From: Avena insularis | Taxonomy: Eukaryota > Streptophyta > Magnoliopsida > Poales > Poaceae | Length of the DNA stretch: 64,000 nt | Assembly: GCA_023614405.1 (NCBI GenBank) | Contig: CM042684.1 | Coordinates: 472,883,650 to 472,947,649 of the forward strand | Direction of reading: 5' to 3' | In this document: piece after piece, positions 48,175-60,904 of the stretch | How positions within the stretch are numbered: position 1 is the first letter of the stretch | Layout: each line of letters starts with the position of its first letter | Position numbers and translations under genes: made by a program | Notes under the pieces: model-generated | What the model saw: only the letters and a program-made list of their open reading frames with translations | Told to the model about the DNA's origin: nothing | Databases searched by the model: none

Positions 48175-49205
48175 CAGAAAGTATTCCTTGTAAAGGAATT
48201 GCATCCTGCAAAATTGTGTGGTGCATTAGTGCAACAGGTTCTAATGCTGAATGCAAATTCTTTCCAAGTAAAAGCTGATATCAGAGATATGTGGCAAGCT
48301 AAAAGGATTGATTGTGTTTTGATACAGTAGCATAAGAAGTTAAGGCCATGAATTTCTCTTAGCGCAGTAACAAAATAAAACTTATGTAAAGACCAATACT
48401 AATAGAAAACTTCGAATAACAATAAAAGTCTGGCTGCATTCACTTACTTATAGTTCAGGTAGAGAACACGAGGAAATTAGACTATATAAGCTTGTACCTT
48501 ACTCTTACAGTCCCTGTAAATTTGCTATAGTAGTCCAGAAAATAATACCAGGCTTTGAAGGTTGTTATGCTTCTCTTCAAAGGGTGATTTCAAGATCGAG
48601 CAACCTGATCAAAAAGTAAAACTTGAGCACAGATATTTATGGAATTGGTCAACCCAGCCTAATGATTCAAACATAAATCCTTCTGATAAAGAATAACACA
48701 TCAATTTAGAGATTATTGTTGGGCTCAAGCAAATGCAGATTTAAAAAGGATTAAATATCCTTAAGCACATAAGGTGCACTGCATGATGGAAAAATGCAGG
48801 TAGCCAAAAAAGTGCAACTAGTGCAACTGCAAATTGCTTAAACTCATATTGTGTTGTTTCAATGTTTACAATAAAATCAAGACAACGAGTGTAATTGCAC
48901 ATTGTTGAAATTAAGATAACACAGAGTAGTTTTTACTATCAGATAAATTACTGCATATGCGATGTAAACGAATCACACACCACGGAATGACACAACTTCA
49001 GTACAACTAGATTATGGATTTTTTTTAGAAGATTAATTTAATTAAGCATGTGGGACAGAACTTGGATATCCTAACTTGATATCCACAACACACATGCAAA
49101 CACACACAATTAGAAATTAGTGATACAAATCAAAACACATAAACAAAATAATCACAGAAAATTAAACAAAAGCTTGCAGTTCAAAATAATCACAATTTCA
49201 GGTGT
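48175..49205. other. AT-rich non-coding stretch
   Basis: No gene or named repeat is recognised. Confidence 0.4.
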
Positions 49206-49310
49206 ATGGAAGAAATAAGTAATGAGATGAAGAATGGACTAAAGCTCAAGCTTGGCGATGCCACGCATGTCACCCCAATAAATATCAAAGAAGTACAAGC
49301 GTCAAAGCGT

Positions 49311-49331
49311 GGGGATGCCCAAGGCATCCCC
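49311..49331 (+). other. Perfect 9-bp stem-loop in retrotransposon non-coding region
   Basis: GGGGATGCC, loop CAA, GGCATCCCC. It lies about 2 kb before the LTR. A hairpin at this place could act in the element RNA, but no function is shown. Confidence 0.6.
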
Positions 49332-51382
49332 TTCTTCATCAATAAAAATTCCAGGTTTCTTCCAAACGCTTCATTTTTATTGTTTCATGCACAGTTGTGT
49401 TGTTCTTGGAGCGTCTTCTTTTTCGTTTTCATTTTGGTTTTTCATTTGCTTAGTTGCTTAGTTTTCTGAATAAATTGGTTGGACCCCCTCTTTCATACAT
49501 TGGTTTGCAAATAGTTTGTTTTGGTTTGGAAAAGAGTAGGAAAGTTCATGCTTATGTGGTAAAAAGAGCATGTTTTTGACTGTGGCCTATGCTTTGTCAT
49601 GCCATGCTTGATATTGTTTTGGCTTTATGCTTAGTATTCTTTGTTGTAGCATGACTTGTTATAAATAATTGAGATTGCTTAATGTGCCTTGGATGAATCA
49701 TGCGTTGTTTTAGCATATTAAAGCATAGTATAGTGGTATTCTCCTTTGATGCTTTATTTGGGTTGACTTGGCGCATGCTCACACCATGTTATGACTATCT
49801 CAAGTCACCATAGCCTTTATGATCCTTTAGTTTTTAACTTGTAGTATCACTTTATGCTTTGATCAATGATGTTTTGTCGCTCTGCATGATTATGGCCATT
49901 ATTGCTCTCTTAGTTTGTCGCCCCAGCCTTTTTGCTAGCCTCCACAACAAAGTATGAGTTCCACTCATGCATCCAACTCCCTAAACCAAGTTATTCCAAA
50001 GAGTCCACCATACCTACCTACTAGCTTATGCTATTCCAAGTATATTCATGCTTTTGTTTACCTTCCAAATTAAACTTGTTATGAGAAAACTAGTGATTAA
50101 AGCTCTCACGAACTTGATGGCACACTTTACTTTTCTTGCCCTTAATAAACTTGAACCATTGTGTCTTCTATGTTGTATATCTTGCACTTATTTGTCGAGA
50201 ATTAGCAGAACCATGCTTTCATGGGGAACGCTTTCAACATTGCACTTGGTACTTGTACCTAGTTGATATCATGCTCTTTTGTATATGGATGTCGTCGGTG
50301 TGAAATGAAAGGGGAGCTTGTAAGTCCATGGAGTTATGTATATGTGTTAGAGAACCGCCTGGGTCACTGGTTCAATCCATGCTGACATGGTGGAAACCTG
50401 CAGAGTAACCATAATGAGCTGTCTATGAAGCATTCTTCTTATAAAAAAAAGAGTCCTATATTGAGAAAAAAGAGAAAAAAAGAGATACTATGAAAAGAGG
50501 AAAGAGAGAAAAAAGCACCATATTCCCATGGTAAATAAGAAGAATGCTGAGATGCTCGTTGTCTGCTTGCCTTATCATTTTGATATGGGGATTCTTCCGT
50601 ATCATCGGGCAAGGGGTACCCCGTTGGCGGTTCTCAATGATACACATATACTTACGATGACAAGAACTTACCGGTGACTAAACTTGAGTAGCATGAGGAG
50701 CGGCCCTCGTATACAAGGGACATGAGATTTCTGACTTATACTTCGTCAAGCATGTACACCATAGTTTGTTCACTTTAACTTTAATCACTTCAAGATGCTT
50801 ATGATAGGGGCAATGAGAGCTGAAAGCTATAAGTACCATAATTTGTGGAAGCTCTTTATAAGACTTGAATCCCTACTTCCTTTTATACAAAAGGCCTTTC
50901 TTCCACCACAATATTGAGTCTCCACCTTCTATCTTTATGCACTTACTTTGAGAGCATAGTGGCCATTCTTAGTTCTATGTGCATTGTCCCAAGACTAGTT
51001 GATTGATGCATAACTTGATATTGCTTGTTTTAAACTATTGTATCTAGTCACTCTTATGAACTTTGAAGGTGTCCTATGCATTTTTATTTGCTACTCTATT
51101 GAGGGACAAGCTGAATACTATTATGCTATGTTTTCTTTATGTGAAACAAACAAACGTCTTGCAAAGCATTGTTATTCATGAATCTTTTGTTTGTGCCTTT
51201 TCATGTTGCATCATAGTTTCTTTGCCTTATTGCTAGAACTTTATCTTTCATGTTATGATTGAAGTACTATGATCCCAGCTTTGAATGTTTTGCAAATACC
51301 TTGATCAAGTCTTTGATGGTGCATGTCACCTCAAAAATTATTCTTTCTTTTTATCACTTACCTACTCGAGGACGAGCAGGAG

Positions 51383-51398
51383 TTAAGCTTGGGGATGT
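51383..51398 (+). promoter_or_regulatory. Polypurine tract before the 3' LTR
   Basis: TTAAGCTTGGGGATGT stands directly before TGATAC. The G-rich core marks it as the plus-strand priming site and shows that the following LTR is a 3' LTR. Confidence 0.7.
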
Positions 51399-52934
51399 TG
51401 ATACATTGCAAATGTATCTATAATTTTTGATGTTCCATGCTTGGTTTTATCCACTTTCTTGTGTTTTGTTCCAACTTTGGAGTACTTTTCATATGATTTC
51501 TTGGACTAACCTATTAACAAGAGCCATAGTGCCACCTGCTTTTCTCGCTGTTTTGGTTCCGTGAAAGTCGAAAATGAATATTCTCGAATTGGACAGGACA
51601 AAAGCCAAAGTGCCTATTTTCCTAAGTGATCAAGTGCTACACGAGACGGAGAAGGGCCAGGAACCACCACACCCGCACGGCCAGGCCTGGCCGCCGCGCC
51701 AGGTGGTGTGGCCGCCCCGACCCCTCGGCTCTCCTTCCGCATATATATTGCCCTCGGACGAAAACCCTAAGTGCCCGATCAAAATCCACGAAGAGTTCAG
51801 AGTCAGCATCTCCATCCCTAGATCGGGAGGGATCTGAAGCTCTTCCGCACCGCCGAGATGGGAATTCACCACGAGGCCTTCTTCATCACCATGCAAGCCT
51901 CCGTGTGATGCATGAGTAGTTCATCCTTGGACTACGGATCCATGTAGTAGCTAGATGGCTGGTTCTCCTCCTTTGTGCTTTCATGTTTAGATCTTGTGAG
52001 TCTGTTCATGATCAAGATCATCTATTTGTAATTCTGCATGTTGTGTTTATGGGATTCGATGGATATTGAGATGCTATTTAAGATTGATTATTGATTCTAT
52101 CATGCCTTTGTTATTTGTGATCTTGCATGCTTTCCGTTGTTAGTAGCTATCTTGGCCAAGTAGATGCTAGCAACTCTAAGAGTTAGTATTTATGCTGGAT
52201 AGTGGGTTCATGCCTCCGTAACTGGGAAGTGATGAACTCTCTAAGGTACTAGATGTGTGTTGCTACTAGGAGAAAACAACAATCCTTTGTTCATAGAACA
52301 ATCGTATTTTTTACTTTAAACGCAGTTAGTAAAGCAATAATCGGTTGCTTGCAACTTAATCTTGGAGGGGTTCGATGATAACCTGAAGGTGGATTATTAG
52401 TCATAGTTGCAGTTGGATGGCGGTCTATGTATAATGTTGTAATGCCCAATCAAGTCTCAAAGGAGTCAAGATGATTAGTATATGCATGTGTTGCTTTCTT
52501 GGTGTTTGTCAATTGCCCCGCTGTAATTTGTTCACCCAGCATGTTATCTATCTAAGGAGAGCCACCTTTAGTGAACTATGGATCCCGGTCCTTTTCTTTA
52601 CATACAATCTATAAACTGTTTACTGTTTTGTGTTTACTTTCTGCAAACTTTTACTTCTTTCCATTTGATACGTTTAATCCTTTGTTTTCCGCAAAACACG
52701 GTGAGATTGACAACCTCATCGCAAGTTGGGGACAAAGTTCTGTGGTTGTGTTGTGCAGGTCTCCACGTTGCAACTAGCACCGGTAGTGCGCCCTGCCAAA
52801 GCTCAGCTAGTAACACCTTTGGGGTGTTTCCTTGCTCCTACTGGTTCGATTAAACCTTGGTTTCATAACTGAGGGAAACTTGCTGCTGTGCGCATCATAC
52901 CTTCCTCTTGGGGTTCCCAACGAGCTCTACATCA
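51399..52934 (+). repeat. 3' LTR (about 1.54 kb), same family as 30816-32356
   Basis: It starts TGATACATTGCAAATGTATC and ends near CTCTACATCA. A TATATATT box sits about 345 bases in. It is longer than the copy at 30816 at one place (TGTTTATGGGATTCGATGG near 52045) and shorter at others. Confidence 0.85.
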
Positions 52935-53214
52935 ACACCGCCAACAAGCATTTTTCTGGGCGCCGTGCATTGAGCCATCACATTGGCGCATGCATCCTTT
53001 ACGCGTCTTCTTCTTCTTCCTCCGGGGCGGCAGTCTGTGGTCGCGGCCATGGCGTGGAGCTAGGATTTGGACGAACCTGCTCGGCCCCGCTCTCCTCCCC
53101 ATCCCGAATCGGAGCTCGCCCTCACCATTGTCGCACCCATGGCACGACGCGGGGATGAGAATTCATTCTTGGGTGAGATCTGTCATCATGCCGACCATGC
53201 TCGGTCCTGTTGTC
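52935..53214. other. GC-rich spacer between two retroelements, unassigned
   Basis: Short Ser/Arg/Pro-rich frames are open on the + strand but have no motif. It may be the original target sequence or a promoter-proximal gene fragment. Confidence 0.35.
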
Positions 53215-55718
53215 TGTTGGGTTCACAGCATAGAAAACAAAAAATTCTTACAATGGGAACTATACGGCAAGATCTATCTACTAGATACAAGCAACGGGTG
53301 GATATACATCCATAGAGAACTTACCCTCGAAGACAACAAAGCTTTGTTAACGATATGGAACTCGTGGATGATGTAGACGTACACTTGTTGATCTCAAGAT
53401 CGTGATGAAGTCCTTCAGATCCAGCAGTTCCAGCATCATCAGGTCCAGCACCATCAAGTCCAGCACCGCAAAGTAGCGGTGCATCCGTGATCGCACACAC
53501 GTTCGGTCCACCGAACAACCTCCGCCTCCTCGCTCCAGCAATGCAGCGGAAGCAGCAACTCCTTTCTAGATAAAGCCACCGGGAACATGTATCTCGCTAA
53601 TCCGAGACCATGGGAATAACTAGAGGGAGAAGATAACCTTCACGAGGAGGTGGTGCAAGAGGAGAGGAGGAGGTGCTCCTTATATAGGGGAGGGGGCATG
53701 GCGCCGGCCATGGTGGGTGCCCCCACCTCTCCCTCACTCAAATATCTTCCTTTATGATCAAATCATAAACTCTTTTATTTTCTTGTTACAATGATTTTTC
53801 ACTTCATCTTGAAAGTGTTTGAACAATTTTCCAATGTTTCATACTTCTTCCTTATTAAGTAAATATATAGATATATTCACTCAAATTTCTGGAGAAAGCA
53901 TATGAAGCAAAAAGATCCATCGCATATAGCTACACATAATGGACTATATACATCAACATGCATAATATCCAATAAGTTAGTCATCCGTTCCTCTTTGGCC
54001 TATGGACGGAGTTTCAATTATCTCGAGGAAAATTTCACAAGCGTCAATTGATCAAAATCAAAAGACTCCAAAAATCCATCAACATGGAGTTTCTTCTTGT
54101 TTACTTTCCAATATAATTCAAATATCGATGTCACTTCATAAGTGATCTTCCAATCATTTGTCTTACAACATTTTAGCAATAATGTTTATGGATGTGATTT
54201 CTCCAACTAGACTTGTAAAAGTTCATCCATGCTTTATGGAATATGGTAATTATTTGAACAACCATTGTTCTCGTAATACCGGAACAAAATAACAATTATT
54301 AAAACAAATCTTGAAGGCTAGGTTTGACGACAACAAAAACACAATAACACTTTATTTGTTTTCGATGAACATCATCACTTATTCTCTTGCTAGTTACTTA
54401 GGCCGTTGCAGTTCATGAATGGTGTTGTTCTGTATGACACTTCACACCAACCAATTCAGTATCCAATACCTCAGAACCACATTGTTTAACAAGCAAGTAA
54501 TAGAGCCATAACATGTATATCTTCTATATACCCAAGTTGGGCATGTCCAACCTTTTCTTTTCTGCCAAATATTTTATAGATTCTCTTTCAACAATTCATT
54601 TTCTTTTAAAAGAATCTATCAACATCAATAGTGGTGTCATTCACATGACACATAGTACAAATTGTATATAGTCAAATACTAATACCTTTGGACTTGCACT
54701 TTGAAGTGGATCACCGTCATGAAATGTTTGGTGTTCTTTCAAAAATCCATCCTTTAGTAATCTATTAGTGTAGTAAACATTTTACTTACATCTTCTATTC
54801 ATCCTTATCATGACAACTTTCATGATCAAGCTACTATAGCCTATAAGGAAGAATCGCGAGTATAATGTTAGTTCCCAAAACCTTTTTGGGAGATCTGGAT
54901 GCCTAGCATCTCCATCCTTCACAAATTCTCATACAATATGAGAACATGTATTTTGCTAAATTATACTCTATCATAATGCAACCAAAAACATTGTTTCAGA
55001 TATCACAATATCTTCCACACGTGATGGTTTCTGAAACAATTTTTTAGCTCCTAGATAATCTTGATATTGAAACAACTTTTGAATATCAATAATCATGGAG
55101 GCAAACATGATACTTTAGATACTAACATTGGAATTCTTACTCTTGATTTAATACTACTTATTAAACTTCATGGAGTAAATAGAGTTTGCTGAAAATTTGC
55201 AATAGTACTTCTAAACTTTAAATTGACATTCAAAACAATATGATACCGGTTTGTAAAGTAAATATCCAGAATTCTATAGTTCTATTATCTCAATTAAAAC
55301 TAAGCATAAGGTAGTGAACAAATGCCAATGACTACAACAAATTATGCAAATTCACTTCAATTTGGTTTATGACAAATTGAGTTCGACTAATCCAAAATAG
55401 AAATGAACTCCCACTCAAAAACGACATCCCTCGTGCCTTTTTGGTGATTACATGAACCAAATCCACTACACCAAGTCCGATCATCACGTGAGTCGGTGTA
55501 GCTTCAAAGGCGAGCATCAATATGGGCATCACATTAACTATATGACTCATGCTTAACCTTTTTGTCCGTGTTCCGAGGCCATGTCTGTACATGCTAGGCT
55601 CGCCAAGTAAGAACCTTACTACTCGCGTGTGTAAAACTGTCTTACACCCGTTGTATGAAAGCGTAGAGTCGAGTACACCCGATCATCACATGATGTCTCG
55701 AAACACGATCCATAGAAT
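53215..55718 (-). mobile_element. Antisense LTR-retrotransposon sequence, interrupted at the right
   Basis: TGTTGGGTTCACAGCATAG at 53215 is, on the minus strand, an LTR end in CCCAACA with the GAATTTTTTGTTTTC string common at the end of grass copia LTRs. TATATAAG on the minus strand (53679-53686) fits a promoter. The AT-rich 53760-55440 shows no frame. 55440-55710 contains GTTCCGAGGCCATGTCTGTA and CCCGATCATCACATGATG, strings I associate with repetitive LTR sequence in Triticeae. The Tekay LTR begins at 55719 and cuts it off. Confidence 0.55.
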
Positions 55719-58700
55719 TGTAACATCCAAAAACTTTAATCCAAGCTCATCAAGATCAAATCATCCAAAAATAGGGTTAACAAAAAAATTTCCAAATTTA
55801 AAATGAAAGCATTCATATGTGTGTGCATTTAAAATAGGAGTTGGTTGAATTGCCATGATTGAATGATCCAATGCTTGTAAAATGTTTCTTAGGTGATTTA
55901 AACATCATCTACATCATTCCCAAACTTTTCCTAAAGAAAATCAAATCAAAAAGAATTAAAGGGGAGGAATGGTCATTTTGGCAAATTTAACTCTCATGCC
56001 TACTTTGGCTATTCCTAGTACTCAAAACTTAACAGAAATAATTCTTGATCTTTGCACCCCTTGCTAGTACACATAATGAGGTACCAAGGCACACCTTTGG
56101 ATCCACTAAAAACATTCTGTTAACTATTTTAAATGACAGTTTAAAATTGAATCTAATGCATATACATAGATCACCCCTATTTCAAAAACCCTCTATTTGA
56201 GCTCCATTTTCCAAACCCTTGCAACCAGAGACTACCAATCACTAGTGGAGATCACTCAAAATTTTTGAAATCAAAATTCAAAACTTTTTCTCTTGCGGCC
56301 ATTTTGTCAAACACCTTGTTAGCAAGATCATTAAGGCCTAACTATTACTGTTTTGGGCTGATTTTGTCTAGCAATTCTGTAGTGCTTTGATCATCTTGTC
56401 CCCCCTCAAGCCAGACCAGACCAAACCCAGCCTCTTCTCTACCCCCTAGCCGCACTGCACAGCCATGCCGAGCACCATCTCGCCGGCCGAACGTGCACCT
56501 GCAGCAGCAACCCTCTCCAGCCCCTCTCGCCATGTCTGGTACCTTGCCAGTGGTCCACCTCCACCGCCCAACCAGCCCCAGGCCAGAGACAGAGGGCAGA
56601 GCGGCCAGGAACCTCCGCGCCCGGAGCTTGTCGAGCATGCCGATGCCGCCACAGAGCGCAGATCGCCTCAAGATGCACAAGCCGCCGCTCGACCGCAGCC
56701 CGTGCCCACCGCTCCACCTCGACCTGGAGAACACCTCGGACACCCCCGTTCGCCGCCCAAAGCCCCATAGCCACCGCTCGTCGTGGACACCGCCGCCTCT
56801 GCCTCTCAGAGCGCCACCTCGCCTAGACCGCATACCACCGCCCCTATGGCCGCATTTAATTCCTAGAGCACCGCCAGGAGACCGCCCATCGATCGCCATC
56901 CCCAGCCATGCCGCTAGCTCGCCGTAGCCATGTCGCCACCGTTGACCGCCCATCCCGCTCGGTATCACCATTGAGCCTATAAAAGGAGCCCTCCCCAGCC
57001 ATTCCTCTCCACACCATTCCACTCCCCTCACCTCTCTGAACATCACCCACCTCTTGCCGGAGCAAGTGGAGCAGCAGCTCGCCGGAATTGGAGCCGGAGC
57101 CGCCGCCTCTAGAGGAGAAGGGTGCCGTTGATTCCGACCATCCCAAGCTCCACCGCGACCACGCCTCGCCTCGCTGCCTTCCACTTCGCTTGCCCGATCG
57201 CCGACCCACTGAGCCCTGCACGCCTCAGAGACCCCACCGAGCCGCTAGGGTTCGAGTCATGGCCATGCACCGTTGCGTCGACGACAACCCTCAGCCGTAG
57301 ATCTAGACCCTAATTGCACGGCCCACAGCGTGCGTACTGTTTCGCGTGTTAAGTGCCGCTGATAAGCGGGACTGTCACCGAGCCTCACATGGAGCGCCAC
57401 TGGCCGCCCATTTCTTTCCCTGCTATACCATGATTCAAATTTGGATTTTTCTTTTAGTTTGAATCTAGTTTCTGTTCACTAGTTTGAAAATCAATTCAGA
57501 GAGTTTTAGAAATCCAAATGGCATGAAACCAATTTTGTCTGAAAGGTATTAAAATGATCTATCAAGTCCGTTGGATTTAATTCATTTAGAGTTATAGATC
57601 TCTCCTAATAAAAATAAGAAGACAGAAGCTTTAGCAACTTGAAACATTTTTATAAAATCAACCAAGTTAGCTTTTGAGTTGATTCCAACTCTCAAAAATC
57701 ACATTTCATCATATCTATCTAAATATGTAATAATATTAAGGTTTACATGTAGTGACTTGGGACTAGTACCAAAATAATGCTATATAGGCATTTCTAGTCA
57801 CTTTAAATCATTAAATAATAAACTTAAAGCAAAGTAATATTGATCCAACCTTTAAATCTCATTCCCACAAGTTAGAATATGTGGTGAGGACATGGGTCCA
57901 CATGATCCCATATTTTGGTGGTGAATATTAAATTTTAGTTAATATTTCAATGAGTAGAAATTACTTTTCCAAAATCAAAAGGTTGAAACTATTGAATTAA
58001 ACTTGTGATGCTTGTGATGATAATAGATCATCAATTGTGTGTTTTAGAATGCTACTTAGCCTAGTTAAGTATTGTTTGGTGATTGTATACTCCCTATGTA
58101 TTTATAGACGCTAGTACCGACCAAGCCTTCGAGGAGGAGGAGTTCTACCAAGAAGAAGAAGAAGAAGAAAACTTCAACCACTGCACCAACCGAGGCAAGC
58201 TATTAGTGGCAAGCTAACCCTTGCAAAACATACTTTAGCAAGCTATTGTTAGCAATCTAGAATAACACTAGATGGTTTAGCAAAGATGCCTTAAGCATGC
58301 TTTGATCACACCCCTTTAACTATTAGTACCCCAAGTCTTATTGATAAGTTTTACCCCCCTTAGTTTACACAAAGTTCTTTACTTAATTTTTGAAGGTAGC
58401 ATAAAGAGTATAAAACTTGACCTACTTAGAAACCTTTAGATGTCATTCTATGGCATGAGATTGGTCCCATCTTTCCCCACCTTAGTGAACACTCTTAACT
58501 TAGTACCTTAGTATAGATCAAAAACTTGAATCACTTTAGATGGGAACACTTGGTGAAAATGAATTATGAAAACCTTGGAATGATGAGTCATTCTATTGAG
58601 ATGTTTTGACATGTGTTGAGAAACACAACTGGTTTATGATGATGAAAATGATAAGGCATGAGCCTTAACCCTTTTATAAAACTGATGGTTGGATTCGGAT

Positions 58701-59655
58701 GCGATACCATTCCAAATTTACTGCATAAACCACATTACCTGAATTGGGTAAGGCTTAGGAAATTTATATGCATTAGTATTAGTTCCCTCACGGGAGAGGT
58801 TTGAGCTGAGGCTACCTCTCAATGATGTCCACCTATGCAAAGGCCCAAGATGACTGATGGTCATGGTTGGGAGGCCATGCTCATAGGAGAGGTGCTTGTA
58901 CTAGGGTGTGTAAAGGGAAGGTTATGTTTGATTATCTGCATACTAAGTATGATGATTCAGGGTTATCCCTGACAGATGTATCAAATCTTGTGGTGAAAGT
59001 GTACCACCTCTGCAGAGTGTTAAACTATTCGAATAGCCGCGTCCGCGGTTATGGACAGTTGGAATGGCCATACTGTTTCGTTGTCAGATGTTTTCTAAAT
59101 AACTTGAAATGAATGATGAACTTTGACTTGACCACAACAGGGTGGTGTTGATGATAATAGCTTCCCAACTTAAGTGATTCTAGCACTTACTTTATCTTTC
59201 TTTGCTTCTGAACTCAGCTTAGGTTTCAAACTTAATTTGATGGTTAACTTAGATTCAGTACTTTAACTTAGAATTATACCCCTTGTTAGTAGTAGTTTGC
59301 GAGTACTTAAAGAGTACTCATGGCTTTTGTCCCTAGCTATTATCATGGCCAGACTATGAAGGAGATTATCAAGATGATGGTCAGCAGGACGACTATGATA
59401 ACTAGGACTATCTGCCTTCGTCAGCATTGCCTGTGCCCCCTGAAGATGGACCCTACCGCTACGCTATCGTTTATTTCCGCTGCTTGTTGTATTAAAGACT
59501 GGATCATGAGATCCTTATTTGTGTAAAAACCTTATGTAATTGTAATGGATGATGTACTGTGATATCCAATCCGTTATGTCTCGCAAAAATGGTAATCCTG
59601 GGATTGCGAGGTATGGCGTAACGGGCATCTGGGATTAAAAATCCGGGTGTTGACA
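55719..59655 (+). repeat. 5' LTR of the Tekay-type element (3,937 bp)
   Basis: It starts TGTAACATCC and ends GGGTGTTGACA, imperfect inverted ends typical of this group, three bases before the primer site. A GC-rich core (56400-57350) is embedded in AT-rich arms. The minus frame of 279 codons at 56345-57184 is a by-product of that GC-rich core. A short acidic microsatellite-like GAAGAAGAA tract is at 58150-58175. Confidence 0.85.
56978..56985 (+). promoter_or_regulatory. TATA box of the Tekay-type LTR
   Basis: TATAAAAG lies at the downstream side of the GC-rich core and is followed by a C/T-rich leader-like stretch with many CCACC and CTCC strings. This is the best promoter candidate in the LTR, implying a start near 57010 and a leader of about 2.6 kb inside the LTR. 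Confidence 0.6.
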
Positions 59656-59658
59656 AGT

Positions 59659-59670
59659 TGGTATCAGAGC
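59659..59670 (+). promoter_or_regulatory. Primer-binding site (initiator Met tRNA)
   Basis: TGGTATCAGAGC follows the LTR end after AGT. Confidence 0.92.
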
Positions 59671-59885
59671 CATCCTGACCATAGGAGACCCTTGTTAGAA
59701 TGGACGTCCAAACCAAAAACTTAGCTTCAAAACCAAAGTGAGTATTTATGAAAAACTATTCCCTCTCTTACCCTTGTGAACTCATTCTTTCTCAAAAATA
59801 CATGTTCCTCAAAATTCTTACATTACTACTTAAAATTTGACACACTTGATCACTTCACTAACTTCCTCATCCTAAATGCTTGTAG

Positions 59886-60656
59886 ATGGAGACTCAGTTC
59901 AGCAAGTTTTACCAGTTGGGAAACGGAGGTCAGCTGATCTTCGAGAGGGATCTGGATTCACTATCAGAGTTACTAGGAGACCCACATCCGAAGTTTCTTG
60001 GAGCTCAACTTCCAGGACCCCCAGGAGGAGACCTACAACGGCTAGTCACCGCAGATCTTCGAGGAAGCATTGAAGCCCCAACTTCTGGGAGAATTTAGTT
60101 CTCCGTGAGAGAGAACAACTGGCTAGATGGGTTAGCCAGGGCAATGCATGAAGCTCTCGCACGTCTATGTGCCCTCAGCATCAACAAGATTCAAGGAACC
60201 CGTTTTGCCCACTATGCAAGACGTGACTTCATGGGAATGCCGATGGAGATGCCAAGTCACCCAGAATTGAGGCGTCAAGTGGAGAACCTTGACTTCTTGC
60301 TTCATGACAGACAGCAGGAACTGGACAATGCCAGAGAGTTAGCCAACCAGAACCATGCCATTGCCGACCAGAAGGCCCAGACTTTCGCATTGCTCGTCCA
60401 AGATCGTCAGTCTCTTCGTCGCCAGCGTGCAAAGAAGGATCGCACCATCGCCCGTCTTCGCAAGAAGGTGGCCGACCTCGAGAAGACAGTCAAGGAGCAG
60501 GAAGCTCAGCTTGCCGCCAAGGAGGAAGAAGATGAGGGTGAAGACATCCAGGGAGATATGGATTCTTACCTCAGCAACAATGACGACTTTCTGGCAGAGG
60601 ATGCTATGGACTTCTACACTGATGATGAAGATTCCAACTTCATCGACAATGAGTAG
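59886..60656 (+). pseudogene. Coiled-coil leader ORF of the Tekay-type element
   Basis: ATG at 59886 opens a frame interrupted by one TAG (60096-60098) and ending at 60656, about 256 residues in all. Residues 120-220 form a long coiled coil rich in Gln, Arg, Glu and Lys (LLHDRQQELDNARELANQ is a typical stretch). The tail is acidic (EEEDEGEDIQGDMDSY and beyond). It lies between primer site and gag. Some long-LTR plant gypsy elements carry an extra ORF here. No known domain is recognised and the function is unknown. Confidence 0.6.
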
Positions 60657-60904
60657 ATGCACTAGAGCACTGTCGTAGCATGAGATGTATCATCTCATTG
60701 TATCGTAGCTTGCAGAATGGTTCTTCAAACCATCTGTTTGCCCCTTTGATTGTTGTGGTGTGTGTTGTATCGTGTGCTTGCTTGCATGAATGAAAATGAA
60801 GTTAGTTGAAAAACCTGAGTCTAACTCAAAGTTGTAGCTTTGAAAACCCAAAACCATGAACTTTAGAATTTCCCTCTTACCCCTATATCTATCTCAATCT
60901 TTAG

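Larger units (their letters stand above)
49206..52934 (+). mobile_element. 3' end of a gypsy retrotransposon (non-coding region plus 3' LTR)
   Basis: The interior from 49206 to 51398 lacks open frames. It carries strings typical of the region between integrase and 3' LTR of grass gypsy elements: a GGGGATGCC hairpin, a purine-rich tract at 50445-50520, and CTCGAGGACGAGCAGGAGTT before the polypurine tract. All coding parts and the 5' end are absent, so it was truncated at or near 49200. The lineage may be Athila-like, judged only from layout. Confidence 0.75.

Noticed and set aside
50445..50520. Purine-rich tract as a second polypurine tract
   Set aside because: No LTR begins after it. It is likely just a low-complexity part of the gypsy non-coding region.
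56345..57184. 279-codon minus-strand ORF in the LTR
   Set aside because: It coincides with the GC-rich LTR core, where stop codons are rare by composition. No domain is seen.
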